A stretch of DNA of 64,000 bases from Heliocidaris tuberculata (GCA_025618425.1 CM046832.1:67047427-67111426), one strand, 5' to 3'; positions 36,867 through 47,697 are shown, numbered from the stretch's first letter. Numbers and translations are program-made. Notes: generated by a model not told the origin, from the sequence alone.

Positions 36867-39800
36867 CACAGATGGGTATACAAATATACTTTTCGATCTA
36901 AAGACAGTCAAACATACAGACAGACAAAGGATGGAACATAAGAAGAAAAAAAAACTTACCAGAGAGGAGCATTGGATCCCTATCAACACCCTTCTTGATG
37001 GCATCTGATTCACCGGTGAGTGAACTCTCATCCAACTTGAGGTCATTGCTCTGGATGATGACCCCATCAGCAGGTAAAAGGTCACCTGGGAGTAAGGAAG
37101 AAATCAATCAGCAATAGACCGTGAAAATAATGCTTTTAAGAAACATCACTGGTCTTGAGCATACACAATGCAGAAAAAGGAGAAAACAAGAAATACGCCA
37201 TGAACAAAGTGCTTTAAAATAAACATTCGGGGTACAGAGCACACATAAAAGTAGGGGAGTATTCAGCTCTCATTATGCAATAAACAATATGCTATTCTAA
37301 AAAGGCATAAAACCTAGAAACTTTATTCAGTACTGACATCTATATCACCACTACCAGCACCAGCATGACCACTATATTAGTTATCATTATCCTCATAATA
37401 AATCAATCCTATTATCAACCCGTTATATAGTTTTATTACTATTTACTATAACCACAACCACTATTATCATCACATCTTATTTTATTTCTTACCAAAATCT
37501 TTATTTCTAGAGTAATCACTAAATTTGAATTCACCAACACCACCGAAAGCATTACCATCATTATCATTACTCTAATGATCTTCTGGTTTTACGTTGTTGG
37601 GTTTTTGTTTTTCGTTGTTTAAAGCTCAATTCGCTTTTGATTGTACCAATCTGTGATCTGCAATCTGCAGCAGATGCTTACCACATCACATTCTATTCAT
37701 GCCTTAGAATTCAAACAAGCACGGAGGAAAAAAACAAGGGGAAGAATTATAAAACTGAAAATCACCCATCAAAAATAATTCAACCAGCTGCTGCAAAGAT
37801 ATTTCTGCTAAAAATGCTTTGTGAATTCCACATCGATCCATCCCACTCGGACATGATTTAAATGTCATTGAACATTATTCATTATATTGGCAGGCTGGTA
37901 AAATCAATACGCCTACACTAGGGATCCATGATAGCCCATCCGTGTCTGAAATAGATCTACCAACCTGTGAAACGTGTCTAAACCATTGCTTTAGGTTGTC
38001 AATCACTTCTTGTACTTGTTGGTGTATACTTTTGTCTAATCTTTCATACTTTCTTCGCCAAATTTCATGATTCCCTGTTTAGACGTGAAGTGCCCACCTA
38101 GGAAACATGAATGTTTCACACCTTCTTCCTTTGGAATTCTTGTTGCCATCCTTTCTTTCTCTCAGATATTACTTCTAGGTCCACAAACAATTTTTATATA
38201 TCTCTCTTGAATTCTTTCTATATTATTTCCTTGATAAAAAAAAGAAGAAAAATACATCTTTCAAAAAATATATCATCCTTTAGTTTTATACAAGATACTG
38301 ATTGATTATGTGGATGGGCAATAAGAGAAAATTAGAATCATTTGCATCTGACACCCTGTGTAGAATCCACCCCCCCCCCCCCCCATACATGTACAAGCCA
38401 ATTGATACTTCAAAGATCTAAGAGACACTGATAATATGTAAGAGGTAGAAAAGATAACAATTGTCTTACCATATTTAATTAGACATACATCCCCTACGAC
38501 TATATCTTGGACTACTGTTTGTGCAACGTCTCCAGCTCGAATCACAGCTATTGTATGCTCCGACTCCAGCTTGTTCTGCAGGCCCCTGAACTGGCGCTCC
38601 TTGGACCAGTCGTTGAACGCTGTTACCAGGACAACGATAATTACTGCAGCCAAGATGGCTACTCCTTCTATCCAGCTGGCAGTTGCTTCGCCACCTTCAG
38701 CTATGGACAAGAAATGATAACATAGACAGTTGGTTAATTAAGTATCTTGACCAAAACAATAGGCCCTGACATTCAAATTCTTAATTAATGGAATCTATAT
38801 ATCCCCCTCTCTGTATGTTAAGGGCTCAGACACAGAGACACAGAGTGTGGGCTGAGAATAAATAAATAGATTTCCTTCATTCGACCTTTTTTACAATCTC
38901 TACAAGAGTGGTCAACTAATGATAAGGTCAAGATAGCCACTTTGGGAAGAGATTTGATAAAAATCCTGTTACTTGAAGAAGCAATATGTTTCTGTTATGT
39001 TTTCAACATATCTAATTCATCTGCTTAATATGAATCTGACATCTTGTTTGTTCAGTTTCCAATTTTTTCCTAAAAGTGGACGTTATGTCTTTTCATAGCT
39101 ACTGCGAGAATTTTTTTTTAAAATGTGATAGTGAATATGAGTCTACCAAAATCAGAGTATCGTAAGTATCCCTTTTTCAGGTACTTATCATGGCATGACG
39201 TTAATTATCGTACTGCAGGCATTGATACAATAACCTTAAGTTCAATTCTAAAATTGAATACAATACATGTCCACTGTTTCAAGCCCATCTCCACTTAAGC
39301 ACTAAAAATAACCACTTAAAGTGTACCAATCACCAAAGAATAATTTGCTTTGTATGATAGAGGTTCCATGTTGTTATACTACATGTATATTCAAAATATG
39401 GGCTTCAAATATCAATTCTATAAAGAAATACTGCAATTTTAATTACACTCTCTACAAGAAGTAAAAGCGACTCGTGAGTAGACTACTTGACGCACCTTTA
39501 CAGAACCAAACTCGGAATTCATTTCCTCACGAGTATTTTCATGTTATCCTTTATTTCCTTCATACTCCTTAACTGTTGACCTATAGAATGCCACATAAAG
39601 TTCACTGCTCAAGGTTGATTTTACACTTTCTAGCTGTACACAAATTATTTTTTCAGGTGATTGGTACACTTTAATTTGAGAAAGATGATGTTTGTGAGTA
39701 GAACTGAGAATTCTCTGCAGGATAGACAGTGATTATGTCTGCAGGATAGACAGTGATTATGTCTGCCAATTATTTCATCCTCAATGGTAAGTAGATAGGT

Positions 39801-42800
39801 GCGTGTTGCTTTCAAGATGCTACCATTCGTAAGCGGCCAGTGATTGATAAATCTTCCAGCATCTAACACCCTCCCTGCATACCAGCAAGCCAAGGGGATA
39901 TCGTGTTATCACTGACTCACGCCCGACTACCTACACGTAAGACTGTTTACGGGACTGAAGCCAGAGAAGTCTAATGCATGACCTATGCCGTTGTCTCCTT
40001 TTCTTGGGCCAGAGGAGATTTGGTCACAATTGATTGCAATCTGGCGATCAATACGACAAGAAATCTGAGGCATCGTATCTATCCCTTTTGGCAGAATCTC
40101 AATAAACTAGTTCATCAATCTGTAGGTGAGCCTACAATGTTCTTCTACCTTCCTCCATGTAAAGTGATACAAACACATTACAAATTATGCATCTAAAATA
40201 ACATGGCTGGGTAGGAGGTGCTTAATTGCCATAATAACTCAATTTTGGCAAGCTAAATCATTCTTCGTCAACAAAATTTTCTTTTAATATTTCACTGATG
40301 TACGGTACAGCTTAGAATTAAAGGTCAACTACGTGGTTATTAAAGGTGAGGGACTTGGTCAAATGTTTTTTTCTTTATAGTGCATTCATATGGTGTACGA
40401 CCATAAAAATTCATTTTCTTTTGAATACGGATTTACTTTCCATTGTCCTGAAAATAGACTAAGGGTTTCCCTTTTTATCATTATATATATATTCTTTCAA
40501 ATACTTCAAGCTCTGAGAAATACTCATACTCTTGATGCTTTTTGAGAAGTCGTCGTGATAAAGCAGTGGTCTTGCAAGTGGGAGGACCTGGGTTCGATGC
40601 CAAGATAATGCGCTGGTGCCATTAATCCTCCATTACCAATTCCCTTAAACAGAACTTAAAGACACAGGTCCCCCCCCCCCCCCTGACTGCTTACTAACAA
40701 ACATACATGTAAACTCGCTTTCTTTCTAGGAGTCAGGCAAATCATCATCATCCATCCCATTCCTGAAAATAAAAATAAATCCCCAATATTATCATACTTT
40801 AAAACCTACAATAAAAAAATAATCCAACACTAAATCTTTTCTCTTATTAATGTAAAAACAAAATTCTTGCAATTTATGGTAAAATCAACACACACAATGT
40901 AAATTTAACCATCTGTATGAAACTCAACTACAAAATATAATACAACTACAGCAGAGATTACAAAGGGCAGCTGTGGCCAATTCCAGGAAATCACAGAAAT
41001 GTAATTATTTGCACAGAGATATAATCTTGTTCTTTTCATGCATTTTCTCATTTTAATTTCATTGAACGCTCCCTGAATATCTCCTGACTATCTAACCGAG
41101 TTCAATTGGGAAAGATGATAGTGACAGTTAAGCATGTTTTCACCTACCTGAAATATAATAACAGCATGAGAGGAATTTCAGCTTTTATTACATGAGTGAA
41201 CAATTTCAAGTGATTTCTGTGTCTTGTACAATATGGCAGAACTATAACATGGCATTTTATGATACCATTGACCTTTTTCGCTGATATAATGAAGGTAGGG
41301 AGCAATGTTTCCATTTGTATTGGTATCTTAATGTCCCAAACATGCACATGATTTTTTTTCAACCTACAAAAGAAAATCTAAATAGTACCTTTACAAACAC
41401 ATATTACGAGTTTTATGTCATATATGAAGTACAAGTCTTCATAAAAATCATTTTATGATTGCTTTCCTCTGAATGCAATCTTTCATACAGCTTGATTTCC
41501 ATTCCGTTATAGTCAAGACATAATTACAGGCCTGAATGTAAATATTCAGAACTGTTTCCATTAAACAATTTTGAACAATTTCAAACATGACTCAATAGAA
41601 AAGCACTCAACTTCTATCATTCTATCACCTAATGTGAAATGTCATGTTTGAAAAGTACAAGTAAATTACATTTTGCAATTCAAAATCACATTTTAAGACA
41701 TATGCAAAAGTGCATGCCTAGCTGAGTCACTCAATTTCGAATCTGTTGTCATACAGTGGACATCATTTATCGCTTTGAAACTCATCAATAATCTAACAAA
41801 ATCATACATGGCATGTGTTTTTTTCTTTATGAATACAAAAAACCCAATTATAACTGTATCGAGGTGGTATTATGTATCTTGCATGAGTGTGTATCTCTGC
41901 TGGCTATTCCTTGGAATTATCATGGGGCGTGCCACATATGAAAAACACAAAATTTTACCATTTTTACAAATTATCTTCTGACAAACTTGAAAAAGATTTT
42001 ATCAAGAAGTTCCTACCCATTTATTTTAAAGGAAAAGTTTGGGGATATACAATAGACAATTTTTTCCCCCAGAAGTTTCTTTTGCTAAATTGAAAAATAA
42101 GAATATTATAGGTTCTATTCAATTTTTCTAAATATCTATTGAAAAGTTTGTTTAAAGGGTTTTAGGAAGATTATATGGGTGAAATTTCTTTGAAATTAAT
42201 CCTCTAGATATGAGAAATATTTATAATTTCAGATTTAATTTTGTTATGCAGTACAAATGAAATTCTTATCATCCAAATCATTCAGTACTTAACTTTCCCT
42301 TACAAAACATTAATCATTTTCCTATAATTTCAAGGATATTCATTTCTTACATTAAAAGACAAATAGGTAAACAATTCAACTACTTTCATAACTATGTCAT
42401 TATGATAAATGAAACCTTTCCACAGAAACAAATTTTTTTTTTCTTTTTTTTCACTTTTGATGATCTGCAAAAGGACAGCTTTCTCTGTCTTTGGAAGGCA
42501 GGTAGGCAAAGACATGATGATATATATCTTTTCTTTCAATGAATCAAAAACAAATTTTTTGCTACTTACATTCAGACTTTGGTAAGAATGAGAGTCCAAG
42601 TGAGATGACAGCAGCAATCATAAGCATGATGAGGGTAGCATCTTGGATAGCCTCCCACATGAGTTGGAGGAATGATTTGGGGGGTTTGGGAGGAATTTGG
42701 TTCTTGCCGAACAATTCTGTTCTCCTCTGGATATCAAACTGAAGGCCATTGATACCTAGGAATTCAAAACAAAATGAATACATCAGACGAGTTATGATCA

Positions 42801-45779
42801 CTTATTCATTTACAGTATGACCATTCCTAAGTTTACATCATCCATGTAGTCATTCATCACCTCATCGCTATTTATTTTCAATGTGCCTTCCATCAAACAA
42901 GATTCTTTTATGTATAAAAAACTGTTGTGAATTTTACCAGTGGTCCATATTATAATGCCACAAACTAAATTAATCAAAACAGTGACATAAATATATATAA
43001 GAGAAGGTGAGCGATTTAACCCTGGAAAGCTGTAGAAATTTTTCGCTAATCACACATAACAGGTCTGTCCCAAGACGTAAACAATCATATCTGATTGATA
43101 CATATACATGTCTGCAAAGACCAAATTTCATACACACCCACGCACACACACGTACTACCAGGAACATTAGTTTTTCTTAACCACAGTCTTCTTGTAACAT
43201 ACTCTTGTTTCTAACTACATGTATGAATGCCTACAGGATTAATGGCCTCCTATGGTGATGCAATGATATGAAGAGTACTCATCAGATTCACAAGGGCATT
43301 AAATTGAACAGATGGCCATGTCAGAGATATACACAGAAATCACAAGAACAGTGCTTTGCCCTTTGGAAGATTGAAGAATATTGGAATTAAACATATATAG
43401 CCAGTAGAATGTAGCATGTCCAAAACCTGAATGCTAGACCATACACGATCTATTTTTTAAAGGGAAATTCAACCGCAGATTGTGGACGTTTTTATGATGC
43501 GAGAGGGTACTGTGTGCAGATGGCTCTGTACATGATGATGCCATAGCCCGGTGGGGCGCAAACTTCGGACATACTGGTCACCTCGCAACATGCATGCTCA
43601 GCCTGAGCTTGAGCTTTCTTGCGAGAATTGGTCGCCTTTTGTGCAGTCCAAAATGCAATCCATTAGTCCGACAGACGCGTTCGACGCACAAACTTTGTGT
43701 ACAAGTGAATAGGGCTTACGCAATTCTGACTTTCCCCACGGCCGCCTGGTGGCGTGTCCCTTTAATACAGCATCAATGGTGGCTCTTCCACTTCCACACA
43801 TACAGTCATTATCATGATTGAAATGACATAATTTTTAATTTCCAATTTAAAGAAAATTTAATTAAAGGCAACCTTACATTTTGATTGCATGATATTTCAA
43901 GAAATACAAGGTACTATAAGATATCTTTCTTTGAGAGTGATTGGAGGTAACTATTTGTCAATCACAACTGATGCAGAAGTCTGATAGAAAGATTGTATAA
44001 TAGTAAAACTAATTCGTTCTATTATTTGGAATGGGATATAGTATCTTTGTCAAACCTTTTCATAAACCTATTCTCAAACATTTAGTTTCAATTTTTGCAA
44101 TACAACACAAATATCAGTTTTCAATTTGTAATCAATGAATCATCTATAGTTACATAGAACAATGTGTATACAATAGACAACACTGGAGACAGGCAGAAAT
44201 ATGTGTGTCAACTACTGTAGCACTATTCAATTGAATTCAAGCAATAGTGATAGCCATCAAGCCGCATTCAACCACCCAACAACACCCACCCCACGAGATA
44301 AAGTTAACACAATTTGTATCAATCAACTGAATGGACATGTGTCAACATTACCATGTTGTTCAAATATTGGCGGAGTAACTTGGGGACCGTAAAGACCAAA
44401 CATTACCCGCCAAGGAAGCCGAGATATAATTAAAACCCAGTCAATATGCCCATGCCACCTTCCACCATGTCCGATAATTATCTGACACCAAGCATCTAAG
44501 CAGGGACAGCAATGCACCTCTCCAACTTCAAACATTCTAGAAATTCAGTTTACACTTGCACTGAAAGTAATTGTGTACACACTCCCACATACCAAATTTG
44601 TAAACATTTGTTTGTTGTACCAGCAATGATATTCATATGTTGTTGTTTCTTTTAAATTGAAATTTGAAGTAGCATTATGAACAATATCAACTTGTTTCAA
44701 AAGTACACAGCTTAAAGTGATTGATTAACTTTGTGAAAATTTGTAAAATCAGCTCAAATGCCAGTGAATTGTGTGCAGTCCTCTAACTACATAATATAAT
44801 TAAGGATATGTGAAAGTATGAGAGAAAATGGAACCCGTTTACTATCCTAAAAAAGAGAAAATCGCTATCAATCGCTAGCGCAAGTCACTCGGCTTCTTCG
44901 CTGCGCTGCAGTCACAAAAACCAAGCACCAGCGCTTGGCGATTTCAGAGCGGGTTTCCAGCCCGTACGGTATTGTGTGATAGAGCGAGGTATGCCAACCG
45001 TAAGAGTTCTTAAGGGTTCGGTGGTACTCTATCCCGACATCAATGTTCAATCGTAAATATCTTGATATATAAACGGCCGATCAGCTTATAAAACTCAGGC
45101 AATTCCTGTCTGAGCTAAAGGTTTGCAATTATGATTACAGCATTAGCTGGAACAGTGATTTTTTTTTTTCAATCCTGGGCAAAGTTAATCAATGCCTTTA
45201 AAGAAGGTCCTGTATAATACTATCAGGTCTTCAATATAAACTTAATATTGTCTTTCAACTTTACCTACTTTCTTCATTGTACAATGTATGGATTATGCAC
45301 AAAGAGGAAAGAGTAGTACTTTGTAAAGTGTGATCTCATTACATTGACATCAAATTATGAAACAACTTATCAAGACTACTTGACTTATAAAACAAGACTG
45401 CTCATGCTCAACGTCTCACTAAATATTGCATAATTGATGCTGCCTGAACACGATTATACAGTCCATTAGCGAAATTACACTCTGCCCCTGTAAAACCACT
45501 ATGCACACAGAATGATAACATGAACTCTCGAAAGAGAAAATCCATTTTGAAAATGAAATCATGACGCCTGCCTGACATTACACCTACCACCCCAAAAAAC
45601 TCACCATGTGTATGCGATGTTTTTAATTTTGAGCATAGTCCTTTAGTGTCCCCATATTTGGCGTTGATTTCGTTGATTGCATCCCCTTTCCTGAGTTCCA
45701 TCAACTGTCGCAGCTCCTCTACAGTTACGCCAAAGGCGGCATCGTCCGTTTCATCGGTCATGTTGGCGTACTCCGTCAT
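7377..45779 (-). CDS. ATP2B: Plasma-membrane Ca2+-transporting ATPase, N-terminal part (partial gene)
   Basis: Five coding exons (45605-45779, 42570-42755, 38470-38700, 36960-37085, 7377-7529) join in frame for 871 nt, residues 1-290. They cover the cytosolic N-terminus, TM1, TM2 and the actuator domain. Diagnostic PMCA sequences include [12 protein letters not shown], the [13 protein letters not shown] block, [45 protein letters not shown] and [18 protein letters not shown] is a P2B ATPase exporting Ca2+ across the plasma membrane, normally about 1,100-1,250 residues and calmodulin-regulated at the C-terminus. Missing here: the DKTGT phosphorylation site, the nucleotide-binding domain, TM3-10 and the calmodulin domain, which must lie beyond the window or elsewhere. 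All four introns are phase 1. Which PMCA paralogue it is cannot be told. Confidence 0.96.
9793..9875. mobile_element. Short near-palindromic element, family P, copy 1
   Basis: 83 bp. The right arm GTTAAGCCCCTTCTGGTTCT followed by CAGCAGACAATA pairs with the left arm TGTTGTCTGTTTGAGAGC...AAAAGGG, forming one long imperfect hairpin. The same arms recur at 22776-22857, 62533-62619 and about 60408-60485. Confidence 0.65.
12476..12497. repeat. (TC)n microsatellite
   Basis: About 11 TC units followed by interrupted CT-rich sequence. Confidence 0.95.
13273..13453. repeat. Inverted-repeat element candidate
   Basis: ATTGTGAATTTGTATGATTG at the left is matched by the reverse complement ATTGTGATTTGTATGATTGG at the right (one base indel over about 23 bp). 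The ends lie 181 bp apart. Size and layout fit a MITE; no target duplication is clear. Confidence 0.55.
15215..15242. repeat. (GGT)n microsatellite
   Basis: About nine GGT units adjoining GGA-rich sequence. Reading this on the minus strand yields artefactual poly-Pro, poly-Thr and poly-His frames. Confidence 0.95.
15451..15474. repeat. (TA)n microsatellite
   Basis: Twelve TA units. Confidence 0.95.
16436..16676. mobile_element. TIR-MITE (family B), intact copy
   Basis: Left end AGGCCTCATTCACACACAAC continues ACGGTAAACCACCT. The right end reverse-complements to AGCCTAGTTCACACATAACA followed by AAGTAAACCACCT. These are about 34-bp TIRs enclosing 241 bp with no coding capacity. A second copy frames the nested element at 46278-46842. 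Confidence 0.75.
18930..18944. repeat. Poly-C tract
   Basis: About 14 consecutive C, one of about ten such G/C homopolymers in the window (others near 5537, 20764, 23110, 27429, 38371, 40670, 48082, 51231 and 54600). Confidence 0.95.
20502..21748. mobile_element. hAT-like DNA transposon, non-autonomous or decayed
   Basis: The left terminus CAGCCTAGGAATTA and right terminus (revcomp CAGCGTCGGAAATACACGGG) form imperfect TIRs. They are flanked by GAATCAAA (20494-20501) and AAATCAAA (21749-21756), 7 of 8 identical, as expected for an hAT 8-bp target duplication. Subterminal GGGGCTAC / GGGGGCGAC repeats occur at both ends. The interior is richer in CpG than its surroundings. No transposase frame recognised; the longest frames inside are under 115 codons. 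Confidence 0.6.
22776..22857. mobile_element. Short near-palindromic element, family P, copy 2
   Basis: 82 bp. Left arm TATTGTCTGCTTAGAACCAG then GAGGGTGTTAATTC; right arm GAGCTAATGCCCTTCTGCCT then CTCAACAGACGATA. The arms are reverse complements with a few mismatches, around a loop of about 15 nt. Confidence 0.7.
27429..27449. repeat. Poly-G tract
   Basis: About 20 consecutive G, the longest homopolymer of its kind here and capable of G-quadruplex formation. Confidence 0.95.
31623..33293. mobile_element. Possible TIR transposon remnant
   Basis: ACAGAGTGAGTCAGAAAAAA at the left and the reverse complement ACAGAGGAGTCAGAAAAAAA at the right differ by one indel and lie 1,671 bp apart. The terminus resembles A-rich mariner-like ends. 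No recognisable transposase; part of the match is poly-A, so it could be chance. Confidence 0.3.
36003..36087. repeat. (GA)n / GAAA-type microsatellite
   Basis: Long GA run grading into GAAA units, within the PMCA intron upstream of the next simple-repeat blocks. Confidence 0.95.
36325..36364. repeat. (TA)n microsatellite
   Basis: About 20 TA units. Confidence 0.95.
36490..36930. repeat. Degenerate GACA/ACAG-rich simple-sequence block
   Basis: About 440 bp built from imperfect ACAGACAG/TAGACAGA tetranucleotides, with a pure (GA)n core at 36822-36862. It lies about 30 bp beyond the donor of PMCA coding exon 4. Open frames through it are artefacts of repeat composition. Confidence 0.9.
36960..37085 (-). 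CDS. ATP2B: PMCA coding exon 4 (actuator TGES motif)
   Basis: 126 nt, acceptor TTACTCCCAG and donor GTAAGT; residues 198-239. [20 protein letters not shown] leads into [20 protein letters not shown] and LS. TGES (221-224) supplies the catalytic Glu for dephosphorylation in P-type ATPases. The donor is followed on the minus strand by a T run and then a long TCTG/TC-rich simple repeat. Confidence 0.97.
37086..38469 (-). other. PMCA intron 3
   Basis: About 1.4 kb between consensus splice sites, phase 1. AT-rich, with a poly-C tract at about 38371-38384; no gene seen. Confidence 0.9.
38470..38700 (-). CDS. ATP2B: PMCA coding exon 3 (TM2 and start of actuator domain)
   Basis: 231 nt, acceptor CTTGTCCATAG and donor GTAAGA; residues 121-197. 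[16 protein letters not shown] is followed by TM2 (about 132-148, [15 protein letters not shown]) and the invariant [13 protein letters not shown] stalk. The beginning of the A domain then reads [20 protein letters not shown] and CLIKYG. This is one of the most conserved PMCA regions. Confidence 0.97.
39714..39761. repeat. 24-bp direct tandem duplication
   Basis: The unit TCTGCAGGATAGACAGTGAT (plus TATG) occurs twice, perfectly, with the next bases starting a third unit. Confidence 0.95.
40550..40640 (+). repeat. tRNA-derived SINE fragment (candidate)
   Basis: TGATAAAGCAGTGG (A-box-like, 40557-40570) is followed about 20 nt later by GGTTCGATGCC (40591-40601), a perfect fit to the pol III B box GGTTCGANNCC. 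The sequence cannot fold into a full tRNA cloverleaf, so a tRNA-derived SINE head is likelier than a tRNA gene. Confidence 0.4.
42570..42755 (-). CDS. ATP2B: PMCA coding exon 2 (TM1)
   Basis: 186 nt, acceptor GAATTCCTAG and donor GTAAGT; residues 59-120. It encodes [20 protein letters not shown], then [19 protein letters not shown] and [15 protein letters not shown]1 spans about residues 98-116 and is followed by a short acidic extracellular turn (PKSE). The block aligns with human [24 protein letters not shown]-type sequence. Confidence 0.97.
42756..45604 (-). other. PMCA intron 1 (between coding exons 1 and 2)
   Basis: About 2.85 kb, phase 1. It contains two GC-richer islands at about 43456-43765 and 44860-45060, which differ in base composition from the rest and are probably repeat insertions. 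No gene supported. Confidence 0.85.
43456..43765. repeat. GC-rich inserted element (candidate)
   Basis: The edges read TTTAAAGGGAAATTCAACC at the left and, inverted, ATTAAAGGGACACGCCACC at the right. These are imperfect TIR-like ends around a CpG-bearing 300-bp segment in AT-rich intron. Confidence 0.35.
45605..45779 (-). CDS. ATP2B: PMCA coding exon 1 (start codon, cytosolic N-terminus)
   Basis: ATG at 45779; residues 1-58 plus one base. It contains [20 protein letters not shown] and [12 protein letters not shown], matching the PMCA N-terminal block (human: FG-C-TVMELRKLMELR...LCSRLKTSP..G). Two Met codons (1 and 7) precede the conserved block; the upstream one is taken. Donor GTGAGT at 45604. 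The acidic leader TDETDDAA is variable among PMCAs. Confidence 0.96.
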
Positions 45780-45809
45780 CGAGAATCGCCAAATCCTATA
45801 CTACCTTAC
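45780..45809 (-). other. PMCA 5' UTR part of the start-codon exon
   Basis: A pyrimidine-rich acceptor (TTTGTTTGTTTACAG) ends at 45810, 30 nt upstream of the ATG. The mRNA leader therefore probably begins in one or more non-coding exons further upstream (higher coordinates). The exon opens with GTAAGG, which itself looks like a donor. Confidence 0.65.
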
Positions 45810-46277
45810 CTGTAAACAAACAAACAAATAACAACAACAAAAAAATTTTTAATTCCCTTTTCAGAAAATATCCTTCTAACAAACTGTGCACAATTTTAAC
45901 TATTATTGTTGTGTGAAAGATTTCAAGCTGGGTTGAATGTGTGCACTTTGTGGTATACAACAGTATAAACAAAAGATCAGTACTAAAATGATGAATTTGA
46001 AAAATTAATACATGGCATACTGGATTCTAGACTGGCAATATCATTTTCCCTCTTCCACGCTTAAAAAGATAAGTCGCGATCAAACATGAAGTCATGAATA
46101 TCATATTAATGGATGCACTAATCAATAAAATCAATAATATTGATTGAAAAGAATTCAGGGAAACAAAAATATGCATCCTAATAAAAACTCTGTCACACTT
46201 TAAGCTGTATCCTTTAAAGCATCCAAACAAGATGAAGGTTAAATTAGATGGGAGGAAGCTCTCAAATCAGAGCAATA

Positions 46278-46842
46278 AAGTCTCGTTCACATATAATGCA
46301 GCAAACCACCTCACAAAAAGTCTGCTACGAAATTAAACCATTTGAAGCCCCCGCACACTATACGATCGACTGCTATCCGGTTTTGGAAATAAATTGCAAT
46401 AGCATTAAATATGGATATTTTAACAAAGAAGATCTGCCTGATTCAGGTACTGAACAATAATATGCATACTAAACATAGGGTTGTGTCGTGCTGTCAGCCT
46501 TATACCCGGATTAAGGGCCAAATCAGTTTTAAATCATAGACAATTGTACTACTGCTCTGAAGTCACTACAACTCAGAGCCGATTTGGCCTTTCCTCCGAC
46601 TAGAAGGCTCGCAATGGGCCGTATTTTCGATTTTACTATCTACATGTAAATCACTATTTAGAACCTCGGTCAAAAATAATTTATGTGTTTAAATGTTTAT
46701 ATCAAATGCTTTTACAATTTCTTCTGAAATCGGATCGCAGACCGATCATAGTGTGCAGTAAAGACACACACATAAGAAGTAGCTGCATACAAACACTAAC
46801 CTAACACTAAACTGTGAAGCGCATTACATGTGAACTGGGCTT
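46278..46842. mobile_element. Family-B TIR element carrying a nested family-A element
   Basis: The left end (AGTCTCGTTCACATATAATG, then CAGCAAACCACCT) resembles the family-B copy at 16436. The right end (ACATGTGAACTGGGCTTA) is its inverse. Family-A sequence lies inside, so the outer element inserted first. Confidence 0.6.
46345..46760. mobile_element. TIR-MITE (family A), nested copy
   Basis: The left end CCGCACACTATACGATCGAC and the right end (revcomp TGCACACTATGATCGGTCTG) form about 28-bp imperfect TIRs. The sequence is related to the element at 285-638 (CCGCACACCTTACGATCCGA). Confidence 0.6.
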
Positions 46843-47697
46843 AAGTGTAAATGACTTTGGCCACCTGTCAAAGACCTTGATTAAAAATCAATGAACTAGA
46901 GCTGCAGGTATGATAATAATTATTTATTACATCACATCATGAAATGGAATGAGGCGAGGCCTGGGATAACTTAATATCTCAAGGTCACGGTTTAATCTTC
47001 ATGGATGTTATTTAGACATGTGTGCTTGTGACCTGGGAATAAATGGGGAGGGTTAGTTGGTTAGAAAAAAAATAAGTTTATAAGATGGAAGTATGGGATG
47101 GAAGGAAGAAACATGCATTACAATACAAACTATGATAGTATCAAAATGAGCAATGGTGTAACAGGCATTGGTTTTAGTGTCTATGTAATGAACTTCATTA
47201 AGAGTCCATTAGTTAATCCAAATACATGTACTGTATTTTGGAGTTCCTTTCAATTTAATTATTTACAAGAAATGCTATTTTTCTAGGACCAAAAAACTGG
47301 CAACACTTATCCGGTATCTGATGGGCTTTTTATACAACAATATTGCTATGATGCTTCCATATTATATGGCTGATGCTTAAATAAAATAAATTGCAAGAGA
47401 GCTGTTCACCAAAATCAACTCCCTGAAAAGAATAAAAATACTTTATTTTTGTTAATGCTCAGGATATAGAGGTGACGTTAATATCTTAAATGCAGTCATA
47501 TTTGGCATCAAAGCTAGTTTGTCTCTGTCCTCACACTGACATACTTAAAACGAAAGGTCATCGTTACCTCCAAAGCTTCTAAACACCTTGCTGAGTTTTC
47601 TAGTATAAACCTGTGCACTTTGCAGATGGCTAGGTTATTTCATTTACGATATTAAAGCCATGCTTAAATATAGTCTGCTTTCTAAGTATGCTATATT

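Larger units (their letters stand above)
7530..36959 (-). other. PMCA intron 4, about 29.4 kb, no supported genes
   Basis: Both ends are consensus splice sites and the flanking exons join in phase (G|GT making the Gly of GTHV). I see no credible gene inside; the open frames present are short, low-complexity or without recognisable domains. The contents I can support are listed separately: two palindromic elements (9793-9875, 22776-22857), TIR elements at 13273-13453, 16436-16676 and 20502-21748, a candidate at 31623-33293, and numerous microsatellites and homopolymers. Confidence 0.8.
38701..42569 (-). other. PMCA intron 2
   Basis: About 3.9 kb, phase 1. It contains a 24-bp tandem duplication (39714-39761), a tRNA-like pol III promoter fragment (40550-40620) and a poly-C tract near 40670. 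No supported gene. Confidence 0.9.

Noticed and set aside
36422..37085. Cysteine/serine-rich minus-strand frames up to 174 codons
   Set aside because: They translate the GACA/GA simple repeat. Only the 126-nt PMCA exon at 36960-37085 is real, partly in a different frame.
40550..40640. tRNA gene
   Set aside because: A- and B-box-like sequences are present but no acceptor stem or anticodon arm can be formed.
44868..45050. 60-codon minus-strand frame in the GC-rich island
   Set aside because: No initiation or splice context and no domain; the island looks like a non-coding repeat.
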